A stretch of DNA of 64,000 nt from an uncultured Flavobacteriaceae bacterium (GTDB lineage Bacteria > Bacteroidota > Bacteroidia > Flavobacteriales > Flavobacteriaceae), in the NCBI GenBank assembly GCA_947494715.1, contig CANLWG010000006.1:62001-126000 (forward strand). The letters are read 5' to 3'. This document shows positions 8,484 through 18,232 of this stretch, piece by piece (the stretch's first letter is position 1; the number at the start of each line of letters is the position of its first letter). The notes under the pieces were generated by a model. The model was not told the origin of the DNA. It searched no databases and saw only the letters and a list, made by a program, of their open reading frames with translations. The translations under genes and the position numbers were made by a program.

Positions 8484-11339
8484 TTAGAACCACTTTCTGG
8501 TGAATAATCCGGTAAGTGTCCTTGGGCTCACGGTGATAATAAAACGAATCCTTTCTTCATAATTTGGTTGTGCTATTTCCCACCCATTATTGGAATAAAC
8601 AGGAAAATAAAGCTCGAAAAAATCAGTAACAAGGTTTAGGCGTATTCCGGAATCATACACAAATTTCTCTTTGAGGCCTCTGTTCTTTACAAATCCAACA
8701 TCTCCATAGGCTTCTATCCATCGCCAGAGGTTAACGCTGGTATTCACGGTTGTGATCCAGTCATTAGCGAACCGATAACGTTCATCCAAAAAGGACTTGA
8801 AGCCTCCTTCCGCAATGATTATTTGTTGACTATAAATACCTGAGTCCTCTGAACGGCCAAGATAGTTATAGTCAAAAAGGTAATCGGTAGGCCGATCCAG
8901 TGCGAAGTCAAAAAAAGTATTACCGGGCTCTATTTTGTTCCTCAGAAATTTACCGGCAAAAAACCTAACATTAAATTGTGTGTTGTTTTCATAGAGCTTG
9001 CGATACTCGAACTCAAAGACCAATTTGGTGAAATCACTGGAGTGTTGGAAATCGGCGAACCATGAGTTGAAATCGATTATTCCATTGTTTATGTTGGTAT
9101 ATCGGGCATTGAAGACACTGTAATCCGGAGTATCGGGGTCGTTTCTCAAATCCACCAGACTCTCATCAAAATCCCGGAATATGTTTATATATCTAAAGGA
9201 CAAGAACTGACGCTTATTTGAAATCAAATCCGCCGGTCGCCATCCAAAGCTCATGGAAGGTGTAATCGAAGAGTACCTGGAGTTGGTCTGGAAATGAAAG
9301 GTAGAACCACGAATAGCGTAGTTGGCAACATATAGACCACTCTTGGACAAATATTTTCTATAATTGATTCTTCCATATCCAACAAAAGATTGTTCCCGAA
9401 ATGAATAGGAGGGGGCAAAATCATATAGAAAGGGGCGTTCTAAAAGAGTCTTGTTATACAACCTTAAACCCGGGGTCCATCCATCGTAGATGTTAAAATT
9501 TAAAACAGGTACATAAAGGATCTGATTGTAATACGGGTTTTCTGCATCTTTAAAAAAAGTAAACTTGAACTTTTTATTACTGGAAAAAAAGCCTTTTAAC
9601 GATTTCCAGTTGTCTCTTTGGTTAAACTCGGGAATCTTTTGGTCATAGTTCAATACCAAACGTTCTTCGCCATTTTTTGGAATGGTAAAAGTTTTTTCCT
9701 CGGTTATATTGGAAAACCAATATTTGGAGACCACGGAATCCTTATTCAATCCGAATAATGAAATAGGTACATTGGTCCCTTTTTTATTTTTAAGGGTAAT
9801 ACGTAGGGAATCCTCTAGCTTTTCAACTTTTTTTATTTTAAAATCTATCCTTCTGTCCGTAGATACATAATCATTAAAAAACCAATTTATATCTTCATTT
9901 GTAGACCTCTTCAAAATGGATTCAAAATCAAGGGGCTTAACCTTATTGAGTTTGTAATGTTTAAAAAAGGTCTTGATACTTTCGTCCACCTTTTCCTTTC
10001 CGATATAGCTGGCCAAATAGGAAAGCCCTAACCCGGCCTTATATTTATTGGCAATTTTTTGATTGAATTTTATAAGCGAATCGTTTGGGGTGGTCAACGG
10101 TTGGTCCAAGTTCCTTCGGGCAGTGAACATATAGAGAAACGGGTATTGCTCGTTGAACTCCATTTTGGCCAACTGAAAACTGCGAATCCCCCAGATTTTG
10201 GATAATTTCCCCAACAATTTCTGGTCGGGATAGTGCTCCTCAACATAGGCAATCATAAGGTAGTTGGCAATTGCATCCAATATCCATTGATCTTTTCTAG
10301 GATCCAAAAACACTGTCTCTTCCAAAACATTGATGATGGACGTTTTGAGAAATTTTATTTCAAACTGAAATTGTTCCTCGTAGGGTCGTATAAAAGAAGG
10401 AAGCTGATTTAGGCCATACATAGGATTTTTATTGTAGTCAATTTCACTGACCAACAAGTGGGAATGCGGGTATTTCCCCAAATTTTCCAAGATAAAATCG
10501 GTAACCTTATGGATAGAGACCCCTTGGGATATCTGATCGTATTTGCCAGCTTTTAAATCCGTAATAACGGTCATGTTATGGGTTACATGTGTGGTAAACC
10601 CATTGTTAGGGGTCAGGATTATTTCACAGTTTTTTCGGTTAATGCCCTGTAATTGGGCCACGTTACCATTTGGGAATTTAGTTTGACCCAATACCCTAAA
10701 ATTAGACACCATAAAGAGGCTGTCCGGGTAGGTGATTTTTAGGTTGGTATCAGTAAAATCCGTATAGAGGTCTTCCAAATTTTTGTTGGAATATAAATGC
10801 CATTTGCCATCATAGACCGCTGGGGTCAAGTACCAATCTTTTAAATAATATCCGCTTTTTGGATCATACCCATAGGGGGTAAACTTTTTCGAAGGTAGTT
10901 TTACAGTATACGTAATAAATATTTTTGCTGAATTCCCCGGCCTTAGGGGTTCATTGAGTCTAATTTTAAGAACGTCCTGCCCTGTGACCCTTTCCCAAAA
11001 CAGGCCTCTATATTCATCGTCGACGGCACTGGTAATTTCCGTATAACCCCTTTCTTCGTCTTTGGCCAAATGAAGGCTTTTTTTGAAGTCTTCTGCAAAT
11101 CGCTTGGCCAGACCTGTATTTTTATTGGAGTATGCATGTGCCCAGTCATTAAAGTATAGGTTGCGCAAAGTGTCGTCCGAGGTATTTTTATATTCAAATT
11201 CTTGTTGAATCCGTATTTCATTGGTCTCCTCGTCCAAATCGGCGGTAAGATTATTAACATGCTGGGCATTGGATATGCCAATGCCCAGTAAAAAAATTAC
11301 TAGGGCAACAAAGTGGGGTAAGTATCTTGCTTGTTCCAA
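8484..11339 (-). CDS. Secreted M1-like (gluzincin fold) protein with lost zinc motif and C-terminal barrel-like half
   Basis: A 951-residue protein with signal peptide (about 1-26). Residues about 30-480 follow the layout of M1 aminopeptidases: N-terminal beta domain, then a helical catalytic domain. Where HExxH-(18)-E is expected (about 327-368) there is no HExxH. The second-glutamate helix, normally WLNEGFATY-like, reads WILDAIANY (352-360). The protein is therefore probably not a peptidase. Residues about 600-951 are rich in alternating Tyr/Phe strands ending in aromatic TRKWF, as in outer-membrane barrels; this half may be a membrane anchor (inference). The TTG at 11339 is the only start giving a signal peptide. 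It is last in the uvrA-LOG operon, 11 bases after the LOG gene. Confidence 0.7.
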   Translation of the reverse strand: MEQARYLPHFVALVIFLLGIGISNAQHVNNLTADLDEETNEIRIQQEFEYKNTSDDTLRNLYFNDWAHAYSNKNTGLAKRFAEDFKKSLHLAKDEERGYTEITSAVDDEYRGLFWERVTGQDVLKIRLNEPLRPGNSAKIFITYTVKLPSKKFTPYGYDPKSGYYLKDWYLTPAVYDGKWHLYSNKNLEDLYTDFTDTNLKITYPDSLFMVSNFRVLGQTKFPNGNVAQLQGINRKNCEIILTPNNGFTTHVTHNMTVITDLKAGKYDQISQGVSIHKVTDFILENLGKYPHSHLLVSEIDYNKNPMYGLNQLPSFIRPYEEQFQFEIKFLKTSIINVLEETVFLDPRKDQWILDAIANYLMIAYVEEHYPDQKLLGKLSKIWGIRSFQLAKMEFNEQYPFLYMFTARRNLDQPLTTPNDSLIKFNQKIANKYKAGLGLSYLASYIGKEKVDESIKTFFKHYKLNKVKPLDFESILKRSTNEDINWFFNDYVSTDRRIDFKIKKVEKLEDSLRITLKNKKGTNVPISLFGLNKDSVVSKYWFSNITEEKTFTIPKNGEERLVLNYDQKIPEFNQRDNWKSLKGFFSSNKKFKFTFFKDAENPYYNQILYVPVLNFNIYDGWTPGLRLYNKTLLERPFLYDFAPSYSFREQSFVGYGRINYRKYLSKSGLYVANYAIRGSTFHFQTNSRYSSITPSMSFGWRPADLISNKRQFLSFRYINIFRDFDESLVDLRNDPDTPDYSVFNARYTNINNGIIDFNSWFADFQHSSDFTKLVFEFEYRKLYENNTQFNVRFFAGKFLRNKIEPGNTFFDFALDRPTDYLFDYNYLGRSEDSGIYSQQIIIAEGGFKSFLDERYRFANDWITTVNTSVNLWRWIEAYGDVGFVKNRGLKEKFVYDSGIRLNLVTDFFELYFPVYSNNGWEIAQPNYEERIRFIITVSPRTLTGLFTRKWF

Positions 11340-11350
11340 AAAAGTTGTGC

Positions 11351-12037
11351 TTAAAAATTTGGGCTCAAAGTATTCCCTTTATAGAAGGCATCAATAATTT
11401 CCACTACTTCTTCCTTGGTATCCGCAATGCGTATTAAATCCAAATCGGTAGCACTGATATTACCTAATTCCAACATAGTACTTTTAATCCATTCCAAAAG
11501 ACCTTTCCAGAAATCAGATCCCACTAATATAATGGGAAATCCTGCAATTTTATGGGTTTGAATTAAAGTGATGGCCTCAAAAAGTTCGTCCAATGTTCCA
11601 AAACCTCCGGGCATGACCACAAACCCCTGGGAGTATTTCACGAACATCACCTTTCTAACAAAGAAATAGTCAAAATCCAAGCTTTTGTCATCGTCTATAT
11701 AGGGATTATCATGTTGTTCAAAGGGAAGGTCTATATTGAGCCCAACAGAAGTACCTCCCGCCAAATGGGCGCCCCTATTCCCTGCCTCCATTATTCCGGG
11801 ACCACCGCCCGTAATAATTCCATAACCTGCTTCAGAAATACTCTTGGCAATATCCACGGCCATTTGATAATATTTTCCATTCTCTTTGGTACGCGCCGAG
11901 CCAAATATTGAGACACAGGGACCGATGGCACTCATTTTTTCAAAACCACTTACAAATTCACCCATAATCTTGAATATGGCCCAAGAATCATTGGTTTTTA
12001 TCTCGTTCCACCCTTTATGGTGCTGTTCTTTTCTCAT
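11351..12037 (-). CDS. LOG family protein (TIGR00730, Rossmann fold)
   Basis: A 228-residue protein with the family signature PGGFGTLDELFE and an upstream GGGPGIMEAGNRGA segment. LOG proteins hydrolyse the ribose link of nucleoside 5'-monophosphates (cytokinin-activating phosphoribohydrolases in plants and some bacteria). Older databases call them lysine decarboxylases, which is misleading. The start is ATG at 12037, 47 bases after the stop of uvrA. The LOG gene stop is 11 bases before the following M1-like gene, so the three form one transcription unit. The physiological substrate in this organism is unknown. Confidence 0.88.
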   Translation of the reverse strand: MRKEQHHKGWNEIKTNDSWAIFKIMGEFVSGFEKMSAIGPCVSIFGSARTKENGKYYQMAVDIAKSISEAGYGIITGGGPGIMEAGNRGAHLAGGTSVGLNIDLPFEQHDNPYIDDDKSLDFDYFFVRKVMFVKYSQGFVVMPGGFGTLDELFEAITLIQTHKIAGFPIILVGSDFWKGLLEWIKSTMLELGNISATDLDLIRIADTKEEVVEIIDAFYKGNTLSPNF

Positions 12038-12084
12038 AGTAGTCCAGTTCTTTTGATGCTAACCGATTTTTTTTGGTTAAAAAG

Positions 12085-14958
12085 CTACCTGTCCCGGGCC
12101 AGGACCATTTTTGCCTTTTCTTTTTGTTGACCAATTTCCAACCTCAAAAACTCTGCCGTATAACTCTTTTGGTCTTTGATAATCTCTTCAGGTGTTCCTT
12201 TGGCCACCACCATTCCTCCTCCACGGCCACCTTCATAGCCAATGTCTATAATGTAATCCATCATTTTGATTACATCCATGTTATGTTCAATTATCAAGAC
12301 GGTGTTTCCTTTGTCTACCAAACGTTCCAAAACTTCCATTAATACACGGATATCTTCAAAATGGAGACCTGTAGTAGGTTCGTCCAAGATATAAAAAGTA
12401 TTGCCCGTATCACGTTTTGAGAGCTCTGTTGCCAATTTTATCCGTTGCGCTTCACCTCCGGATAATGTTGTGGACTGTTGCCCTAAAGAGATATATCCCA
12501 GACCTACATCTTTAATGGTTTTAAGCTTACGGTATATTTTTGGGATATTCTCAAAAAAATCCACGGCTTCATCCACCGTCATTTCCAATACATCGGCAAT
12601 GGATTTACCCTTATAACGTATTTCCAAGGTTTCCCTATTGAAACGTTTTCCATTGCAGGTTTCGCATTCAACATAAACATCTGGAAGGAAATTCATTTCA
12701 ATGACCTTTAGACCACCTCCTTGACAGGTTTCGCACCTACCGCCCTTTACATTAAAACTAAAACGCCCGGGCTTATATCCCCTAATGGCCGCTTCCGGGG
12801 TTTTGGTAAATAGGGAACGTATTTCACTAAAAACCCCCGTATAGGTCGCCGGGTTGGAACGTGGTGTTCTACCAATAGGGGATTGGTTAATATCGATGAC
12901 CTTATCTATATGTTGCAGTCCGGTAATTTTTTTGTAGGGCATCGGTTTTTTTACACCATTGAAGTAATGGGCATTCATAATAGGGTAGAGGGTCTCATTG
13001 ATTAAAGTGGACTTGCCACTTCCCGAAACCCCGGTAACACCGATCATTTTGCCCAATGGAAATTGTACCGTTACATTTTTAAGGTTATTTCCCATACAGC
13101 CAGATAGTACAATATTCTTTCCATTGCCTTTTCTTCGTTTTTTTGGTACCGGAATCTCCTTGTCCCCAGTAATATAATCCGCGGTAAGCGTATGGTGGTT
13201 CTTTAAATCCTGTGGACTTCCTTCGGATATAATTTCACCGCCATGTCTTCCGGCCTTTGGTCCAATGTCTATAACATGGTCCGCCCGTTCTATCATGTCC
13301 CTATCGTGCTCCACAACGATTACCGAATTCCCAATATCACGAAGTGCTTCCAAAGAACGTATTAATCTATTATTGTCCCTTTGATGCAATCCAATACTGG
13401 GTTCATCCAATATGTAAAGTACACCTACAAGCTGTGACCCTATCTGAGTGGCAAGGCGAATACGTTGTGCCTCTCCGCCCGAAAGTGATTTTGAACCCCG
13501 GTTTAAGGAAAGATAGTCAAGACCTACATCCAATAGAAATCGGATACGTGTACGGATTTCCTTTATAATCTCTTCTGCAATTATTTGCTGGTTTCCATCA
13601 AGTTTTTGATTGAGTTCATCAAAAAATTCGGCCAACTCGGCAATGTCCATTTGAGCAAGCTCGGCTATATTTCTATCACTGATCCTAAAATTCAAGGATT
13701 CGGTCCGCAATCTTGATCCACTGCAGACAGGACAGACGATTTTATCCATATACTCCTTAGCCCATCTTCTGATGGAGGTAGATCCAGATTCGTTGAATTG
13801 ATGTTTGATAAAATTGGCAATTCCTTCGTAATCAATGGTGTATGTACGTTTGACTCCTAATGTTTTGGAATCCAATTCAAAACTTTCCTTTCCGCCGTTT
13901 AGCAGTATGTCCATGGCTTCTCCCGGAATCTTTGAAATAGTATCCGTAAGTTCAAAATTATAACGTTGGGCAATGGTCTCTATCTGTTTAAAGGCCCAGG
14001 ACTTTTTATATTCCCCAAGTGGTGCAATTCCCCCGGCTTTGATCGATATTTTCTTGTTCGGGAAAATCTTATTTTCATTTACCTCATACACATGTCCTAA
14101 ACCACTACAATTGGGACACATGCCTTTTGGAGAGTTAAAGGAAAAGGTATTCGGTTCCGGAGTAGAGTAGGATACGCCCGAAGTAGGGCACATGAGGTCA
14201 CGGCTAAAGTAACGTGGATCGGTCATACCTTCCTCAAGCACCATCAATACATCATTGCCGCTGTACATGGCTGTATTAATGGTTTCCGTTAATCGCTTAT
14301 CCGTATCTTCGGAGTCTGTGACTTTAAGCCTATCTATAACAATTTCAATGTCGTGGGTCTTGTACCGGTCTACTTTCATACCCTTTACAATATCCTTGAT
14401 TTCCCCGTCAATGCGAACCTTTACAAAGCCTTGCTTGCCTATTTGTTCAAAAAGCTCCCTATAATGCCCTTTTCGGGATTTTATAATCGGTGCCAATACG
14501 TTTATCCTTTTATCGGCGTAATCGGTTTTAATAAGCTCCTTGATTTGCTCATCGCTGTAGCTCACCATCTTTTCCCCGGTAACATAACTATAGGCATCCG
14601 CAGCCCTGGCAAATAGCAATCGTAAAAAATCGTATACTTCGGTAATGGTGCCTACTGTGGATCGAGGCGACTTGGAAGTTGTTTTTTGCTCAATGGCAAT
14701 TACTGGGGAGAGCCCGTCGATTTTATCTACGTCAGGTCGCTCCAACCCGCCTAGGAATTGCCGTGCATAGGCCGAAAAAGTTTCGATATATCGTCGCTGC
14801 CCTTCCGCATAAATGGTGTCAAATGCAAGTGAGGATTTACCACTTCCCGAAAGGCCAGTAATAACTACGAGTTTTTCCCGTGGAATGGTTACATCGATAT
14901 TTTTAAGGTTATGGACACGAGCGCCTTTGACCTCAATATTCTCCTCGTAGTTTATCAT
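12085..14958 (-). CDS. uvrA: Excinuclease ABC subunit A
   Basis: A 957-residue protein with two ABC ATPase modules. The first Walker A is [15 protein letters not shown] near residue 35, and the second is [16 protein letters not shown]. Both modules have LSGGEAQRI signatures and the Walker B segments [14 protein letters not shown] and [14 protein letters not shown]. CxxC zinc-module pairs are visible ([26 protein letters not shown]). UvrA dimers find bulky DNA lesions and load UvrB for nucleotide excision repair. Length and motifs are complete. The gene is first in an operon with the LOG and M1-like genes and follows the alkylation-repair gene on the same strand after 201 bases with a promoter-like element. 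Confidence 0.98.
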   Translation of the reverse strand: MINYEENIEVKGARVHNLKNIDVTIPREKLVVITGLSGSGKSSLAFDTIYAEGQRRYIETFSAYARQFLGGLERPDVDKIDGLSPVIAIEQKTTSKSPRSTVGTITEVYDFLRLLFARAADAYSYVTGEKMVSYSDEQIKELIKTDYADKRINVLAPIIKSRKGHYRELFEQIGKQGFVKVRIDGEIKDIVKGMKVDRYKTHDIEIVIDRLKVTDSEDTDKRLTETINTAMYSGNDVLMVLEEGMTDPRYFSRDLMCPTSGVSYSTPEPNTFSFNSPKGMCPNCSGLGHVYEVNENKIFPNKKISIKAGGIAPLGEYKKSWAFKQIETIAQRYNFELTDTISKIPGEAMDILLNGGKESFELDSKTLGVKRTYTIDYEGIANFIKHQFNESGSTSIRRWAKEYMDKIVCPVCSGSRLRTESLNFRISDRNIAELAQMDIAELAEFFDELNQKLDGNQQIIAEEIIKEIRTRIRFLLDVGLDYLSLNRGSKSLSGGEAQRIRLATQIGSQLVGVLYILDEPSIGLHQRDNNRLIRSLEALRDIGNSVIVVEHDRDMIERADHVIDIGPKAGRHGGEIISEGSPQDLKNHHTLTADYITGDKEIPVPKKRRKGNGKNIVLSGCMGNNLKNVTVQFPLGKMIGVTGVSGSGKSTLINETLYPIMNAHYFNGVKKPMPYKKITGLQHIDKVIDINQSPIGRTPRSNPATYTGVFSEIRSLFTKTPEAAIRGYKPGRFSFNVKGGRCETCQGGGLKVIEMNFLPDVYVECETCNGKRFNRETLEIRYKGKSIADVLEMTVDEAVDFFENIPKIYRKLKTIKDVGLGYISLGQQSTTLSGGEAQRIKLATELSKRDTGNTFYILDEPTTGLHFEDIRVLMEVLERLVDKGNTVLIIEHNMDVIKMMDYIIDIGYEGGRGGGMVVAKGTPEEIIKDQKSYTAEFLRLEIGQQKEKAKMVLARDR

Positions 14959-14975
14959 TTTTCAAAGCAAAGTTG

Positions 14976-14983
14976 CAAAGGTA
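14976..14983 (-). promoter_or_regulatory. Candidate -7 element for uvrA
   Basis: TACCTTTG on the minus strand matches TAnnTTTG and ends 17 bases before the uvrA ATG at 14958. I see no clear -33 TTG, so this is moderate evidence. Confidence 0.4.
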
Positions 14984-15159
14984 GGAATTTGGCACCTAAA
15001 AAGGAAGTCGGGTCTATCCCAATCTTTGTTAATCAGCGACCTAATGGAATATTGAAATTATTAGATTGAGACCCAAATGGTATACATTCAAAAAAATAAA
15101 TCCAAGACTATCTCAGGCCTGTTATTCCTTCCTTACATAGGATTGGAAATAATCTGATT

Positions 15160-15936
15160 TTATACCTGATTTAAAACTCCCGATGCCCACGGATCCTTGG
15201 ATTTCAACAAACTTCTTAACGCATGCTTTACAATCCATTTGCGTTCCTTGGTAGGGCAGGGTAGCCAGCTCTCGATAAGGTCTTTGCCAATCTTAGGATG
15301 GTCCTTTAAAATATCATTGATACAATTGGCCACGGATTTCTGTACATATTTGCTGGGGTCGTCCTTAAGGTTTTCCAAAATTGGTACTATCGGAGTGGGG
15401 TCTTCAATAAAAATATCGAGTTTTGCGGCCCAGGGCAATCGGGGCCGAACACCTTCGCTGCTCAAACGTCGTAGATGTTTGTTTTTATCCTTGGACCAAG
15501 CCTCCATAATTTTTAAGGTACGCTCCGGAAAAGCTTCCAAATAAGGGCGAATAGTGTATTCTCCCGTATTTCTTTTGGTAATTTCCTGTATGGCGCCCAT
15601 GGATAGGTCAAAGTGTTGCAACCCATACTTTTCTACATACTTGGCAATGGGCATCACCCAATAATACTCTTTGAACATTCCGGTTTCCTTTTCATTTTCG
15701 GGCCCAAGAATATCAACCAACCAAGTTACGGCAATGGGATAGTCTACCGCAAGTTGTTGTTTTAACAGATCGGCTATCAATTCAACCCTATCCTTAAGCT
15801 CTAAATCCTTGGTGCCCTGATCAACTTTTTGGACGAAAGTGTTTTTATCAAATGTAACACCATTTGCAATGAGCCTGTCGGCCAACATAAGGGCCAACTC
15901 TTTATCGAACCACAGCTTTAATTGTTTGTATGCCAT
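15160..15936 (-). CDS. DNA alkylation repair protein, AlkC/AlkD-like HEAT-repeat family
   Basis: A 258-residue all-helical protein. The block LRRLSSEGVRPRLPWA in the middle and the following repeat-like helices (PILENLKDDPSKYVQKSVANCINDILKDHP) are characteristic of the HEAT-repeat alkylpurine DNA glycosylases. These remove 3- or 7-alkylated purines from DNA without base flipping. The final residues (KERKWIVKHALRSLLK) form another HEAT helix pair. It follows the radical SAM/DUF4130 pair on the same strand after a 60-base gap that holds a possible promoter (TTG 15983-15985, N18, TATATTTT 15957-15964). Its position supports a DNA-repair role for the whole block. Confidence 0.85.
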   Translation of the reverse strand: MAYKQLKLWFDKELALMLADRLIANGVTFDKNTFVQKVDQGTKDLELKDRVELIADLLKQQLAVDYPIAVTWLVDILGPENEKETGMFKEYYWVMPIAKYVEKYGLQHFDLSMGAIQEITKRNTGEYTIRPYLEAFPERTLKIMEAWSKDKNKHLRRLSSEGVRPRLPWAAKLDIFIEDPTPIVPILENLKDDPSKYVQKSVANCINDILKDHPKIGKDLIESWLPCPTKERKWIVKHALRSLLKSKDPWASGVLNQV

Positions 15937-15996
15937 AGAGCCTATAATTTTTCATTAAAATATACGTATTGCATATATAGTCCAAACCCTCTTCAT

Positions 15997-16773
15997 CTAA
16001 ACCGCTTGTTTCTTTTCGCTTAAGTATTTCCAATAGCGTTTTGGTATATGTTGTGTATGCAATTTTTTGTTGATACGGGATTTAATATGGGTACTTCTAA
16101 AGTAATTGGCCCACAACTCCTGATAACTGTACTCCTCGCCCAGAAACCGGTCACTTTTATGGATGCTATTTGCATATACCTCGTTCAAGTCCAAAGAAAC
16201 AATTTCAACGGTTTGTAGATTGTAGTAAAGCCCATATTTTCGTTTTATGTCATAAATGAGCCAATGCTGGTCTACATATCGGGAGCGAAAATGTTTGGAA
16301 ATCAATGGAAGCACATTAAAATCTGGTTCAATATTGGCAAAATAAATGGCGTCCTTGGTCAACTGAAATCGTACAAAGGCTTCCATGCGATGCTTTTCAC
16401 GACCAACATTTTTAGCCAATTGGCTAATTTTTAAAACGATAGTATCCGAATAATCCGAATGAACAGAAACCTGGGAAGCAAACAGTTTTTGGATGTATCG
16501 GTAGAGTAGGAGTTCAATGCCCTTGTATTCGCTCAAAAAAGCAAAATATATATTTTTAATGGCCGTGTTGCTTTTATTTTGAATACCGTTCCAGACCCGT
16601 TTTGCTTTATCCATTTGGGTAAAAATGATTTCCGTATCCGAAAAAAGGGCATTTTGTGCCTGTCCATTGCGTTGTATATCGGCAACATACACCTTTTCTT
16701 CAAAAGCGATAAATACAGAGGTCAAAAAACCGTTAAAACTTCCATCGTAGATTAAAATTTTTGCATTGTCCAT
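15997..16773 (-). CDS. DUF4130/TIGR03915 family putative DNA repair protein, partner of the radical SAM protein
   Basis: A 258-residue protein opening with ILIYDGSFNGFLTSVFIAFE, the conserved N-terminal block of the TIGR03915 family, and ending with the RSTHIKSRINKKLHTQHIPKRYWKYL block. Members are nearly always encoded beside the radical SAM family TIGR03916. In many bacteria they are fused to a uracil-DNA-glycosylase-like domain, which this copy lacks. The start is one base after the radical SAM stop (16775), so translation is probably coupled. The biochemical function is unknown; a role in removing or reversing a DNA lesion is inferred from family context. Confidence 0.85.
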   Translation of the reverse strand: MDNAKILIYDGSFNGFLTSVFIAFEEKVYVADIQRNGQAQNALFSDTEIIFTQMDKAKRVWNGIQNKSNTAIKNIYFAFLSEYKGIELLLYRYIQKLFASQVSVHSDYSDTIVLKISQLAKNVGREKHRMEAFVRFQLTKDAIYFANIEPDFNVLPLISKHFRSRYVDQHWLIYDIKRKYGLYYNLQTVEIVSLDLNEVYANSIHKSDRFLGEEYSYQELWANYFRSTHIKSRINKKLHTQHIPKRYWKYLSEKKQAV

Positions 16774-16774
16774 T

Positions 16775-18037
16775 TTAATTGAATAATTGTAATTGTGAAC
16801 TGTAATTTTTTCTAAACTTCCCCACGGAATTTTTTAAGATCATTCCTTTTATCTTTTGCGGTTCCAGTTCATGGTTTTCCCATTGCTCGGAATCACAGAT
16901 AATAAAGTATTTGGCCCTGTTAAGGGCAATTCCAATCTTTTTAAGATGCTCCCAATTCAATTTTCGGAAACGTCTTGCACTTATGATCTTGCCTACCGAT
17001 TGCATGCCAACCCCCGGTATACGTGCCAACATGCCTTTGTCCGCTCTATTGATATCAATGGGGAACAAATGAAGGTTTCGCAAGGCCCAACCCAATTTTG
17101 GGTCAACGTCCATATCCAGATTGGGATGCTCATTGTTCAGGATTTCCTGAACCCCAAATCCATAAAATCGCAAAAGCCAGTCCGTTTGGTACAATCGATT
17201 TTCCCTTAACATAGGTACCTGTGATCCTATGGCCGGTAAACGGCTATCCTCGGCAACCGGCACATAGCCGGAATAATAGACCCGCTTCATTTGATATTGG
17301 GTATAATAATGATGGGCGGAGTACATAATATCCTTGTCGGATTCCCCTGTGGCCCCAATAATCATTTGGGTACTTTGCCCTGCAGGGGCAAATTTGGGGG
17401 TACTTTTTATAATCCGTCTTTCGGCCTTATAACGGACAATTTCATGTTGCACCTTTCGCATAGGTTTGGTAAAATCCTCATATTTTTTGTCCGGTGCCAA
17501 CAATTTGAGCCCGGAAATGGTCGGTACTTCGATATTCACGGAGAGTCGATCTGCATATAGGCCGGCCTCGTACATTAATTCGTCACTTGCACCAGGAATG
17601 GATTTGAGGTGTATATATCCGTTGTAACTTTTCTCCAACCGGAGCTTTTTTGCAACGGCTACCAACCGTTCCATAGTATAATCGGGACTTTTAAAGATTC
17701 CAGAACTTAAAAAAAGACCTTCTATATAGTTTCGTCTGTAAAAATTTATGGTAAGATCTACTACCTCCTGAATCTTAAAGGCCGCCCGTTTTACATCATT
17801 GCTCTTTCGGGTTACACAATAGGCGCAGTCAAAAATACAGTGATTGGTCAGCAGAACTTTAAGAAGGGAAATACAGCGTCCGTCCTCCGTATAACTATGA
17901 CAGATTCCAGCAGGGGCTGCATTCCCCAAACCTTTATTGGTATTGGTGCGGTCGCTACCACTACTGGAGCAGGAAACATCATATTTGGCGGCATCGGCCA
18001 AAATGTTAAGCTTTTCTTTTATACGCTCAAAGGACAT
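16775..18037 (-). CDS. Putative DNA modification/repair radical SAM protein (TIGR03916 family)
   Basis: A 420-residue protein with the radical SAM cluster motif CIFDCAYC (Cys67, Cys71, Cys74), further cysteines at 23, 46 and 55, a TIM-barrel core, and a C-terminal helix-hairpin-helix (IPGVGMQSVGKIISARRF) of the kind that grips DNA. The family is predicted to carry out radical chemistry on damaged or modified DNA, but no substrate is established as far as I know. It is the first gene of the leftward repair cassette. The ATG at 18037 is 20 bases from a TAATTTTG -7 box that is flanked by LexA-like operators, so it is probably damage-inducible. Confidence 0.9.
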   Translation of the reverse strand: MSFERIKEKLNILADAAKYDVSCSSSGSDRTNTNKGLGNAAPAGICHSYTEDGRCISLLKVLLTNHCIFDCAYCVTRKSNDVKRAAFKIQEVVDLTINFYRRNYIEGLFLSSGIFKSPDYTMERLVAVAKKLRLEKSYNGYIHLKSIPGASDELMYEAGLYADRLSVNIEVPTISGLKLLAPDKKYEDFTKPMRKVQHEIVRYKAERRIIKSTPKFAPAGQSTQMIIGATGESDKDIMYSAHHYYTQYQMKRVYYSGYVPVAEDSRLPAIGSQVPMLRENRLYQTDWLLRFYGFGVQEILNNEHPNLDMDVDPKLGWALRNLHLFPIDINRADKGMLARIPGVGMQSVGKIISARRFRKLNWEHLKKIGIALNRAKYFIICDSEQWENHELEPQKIKGMILKNSVGKFRKNYSSQLQLFN

Positions 18038-18053
18038 ACTGATATTGTAATGA

Positions 18054-18133
18054 TTCCAAAATTATGGAAATATTCCTAATAATGGAAATAATCCTAATAA
18101 AATTTTGGATATATTCCAAATTGTGTATATTTG
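18054..18133. promoter_or_regulatory. Divergent promoters with three GGA-N5-TCC operators between the radical SAM and LexA-like genes
   Basis: Three 11-bp sites share GGA-N5-TCC: 18066-18076, 18084-18094 and 18107-18117. The third is inside a larger dyad (TTTGGA-N5-TCCAAA, 18104-18120). A further dyad TTCCA-N6-TGGAA spans 18054-18069. Rightward promoter: TTG 18105-18107, N18, TATATTTG 18126-18133, so site 3 lies on the -33 and spacer. Leftward -7: TAATTTTG at 18057-18064 (minus), with sites 1 and 2 just upstream. Binding by the neighbouring LexA-like protein, repressing both directions, is inferred. Confidence 0.65.
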
Positions 18134-18232
18134 AAGTATATATCCCAATAAGATTGTTGTCAGAACATTGTGAAGCTTAGTGGACTTACTTAATGTTTTC
18201 AAAATGTCCAGGGTGATGTAAATTATACTGAA

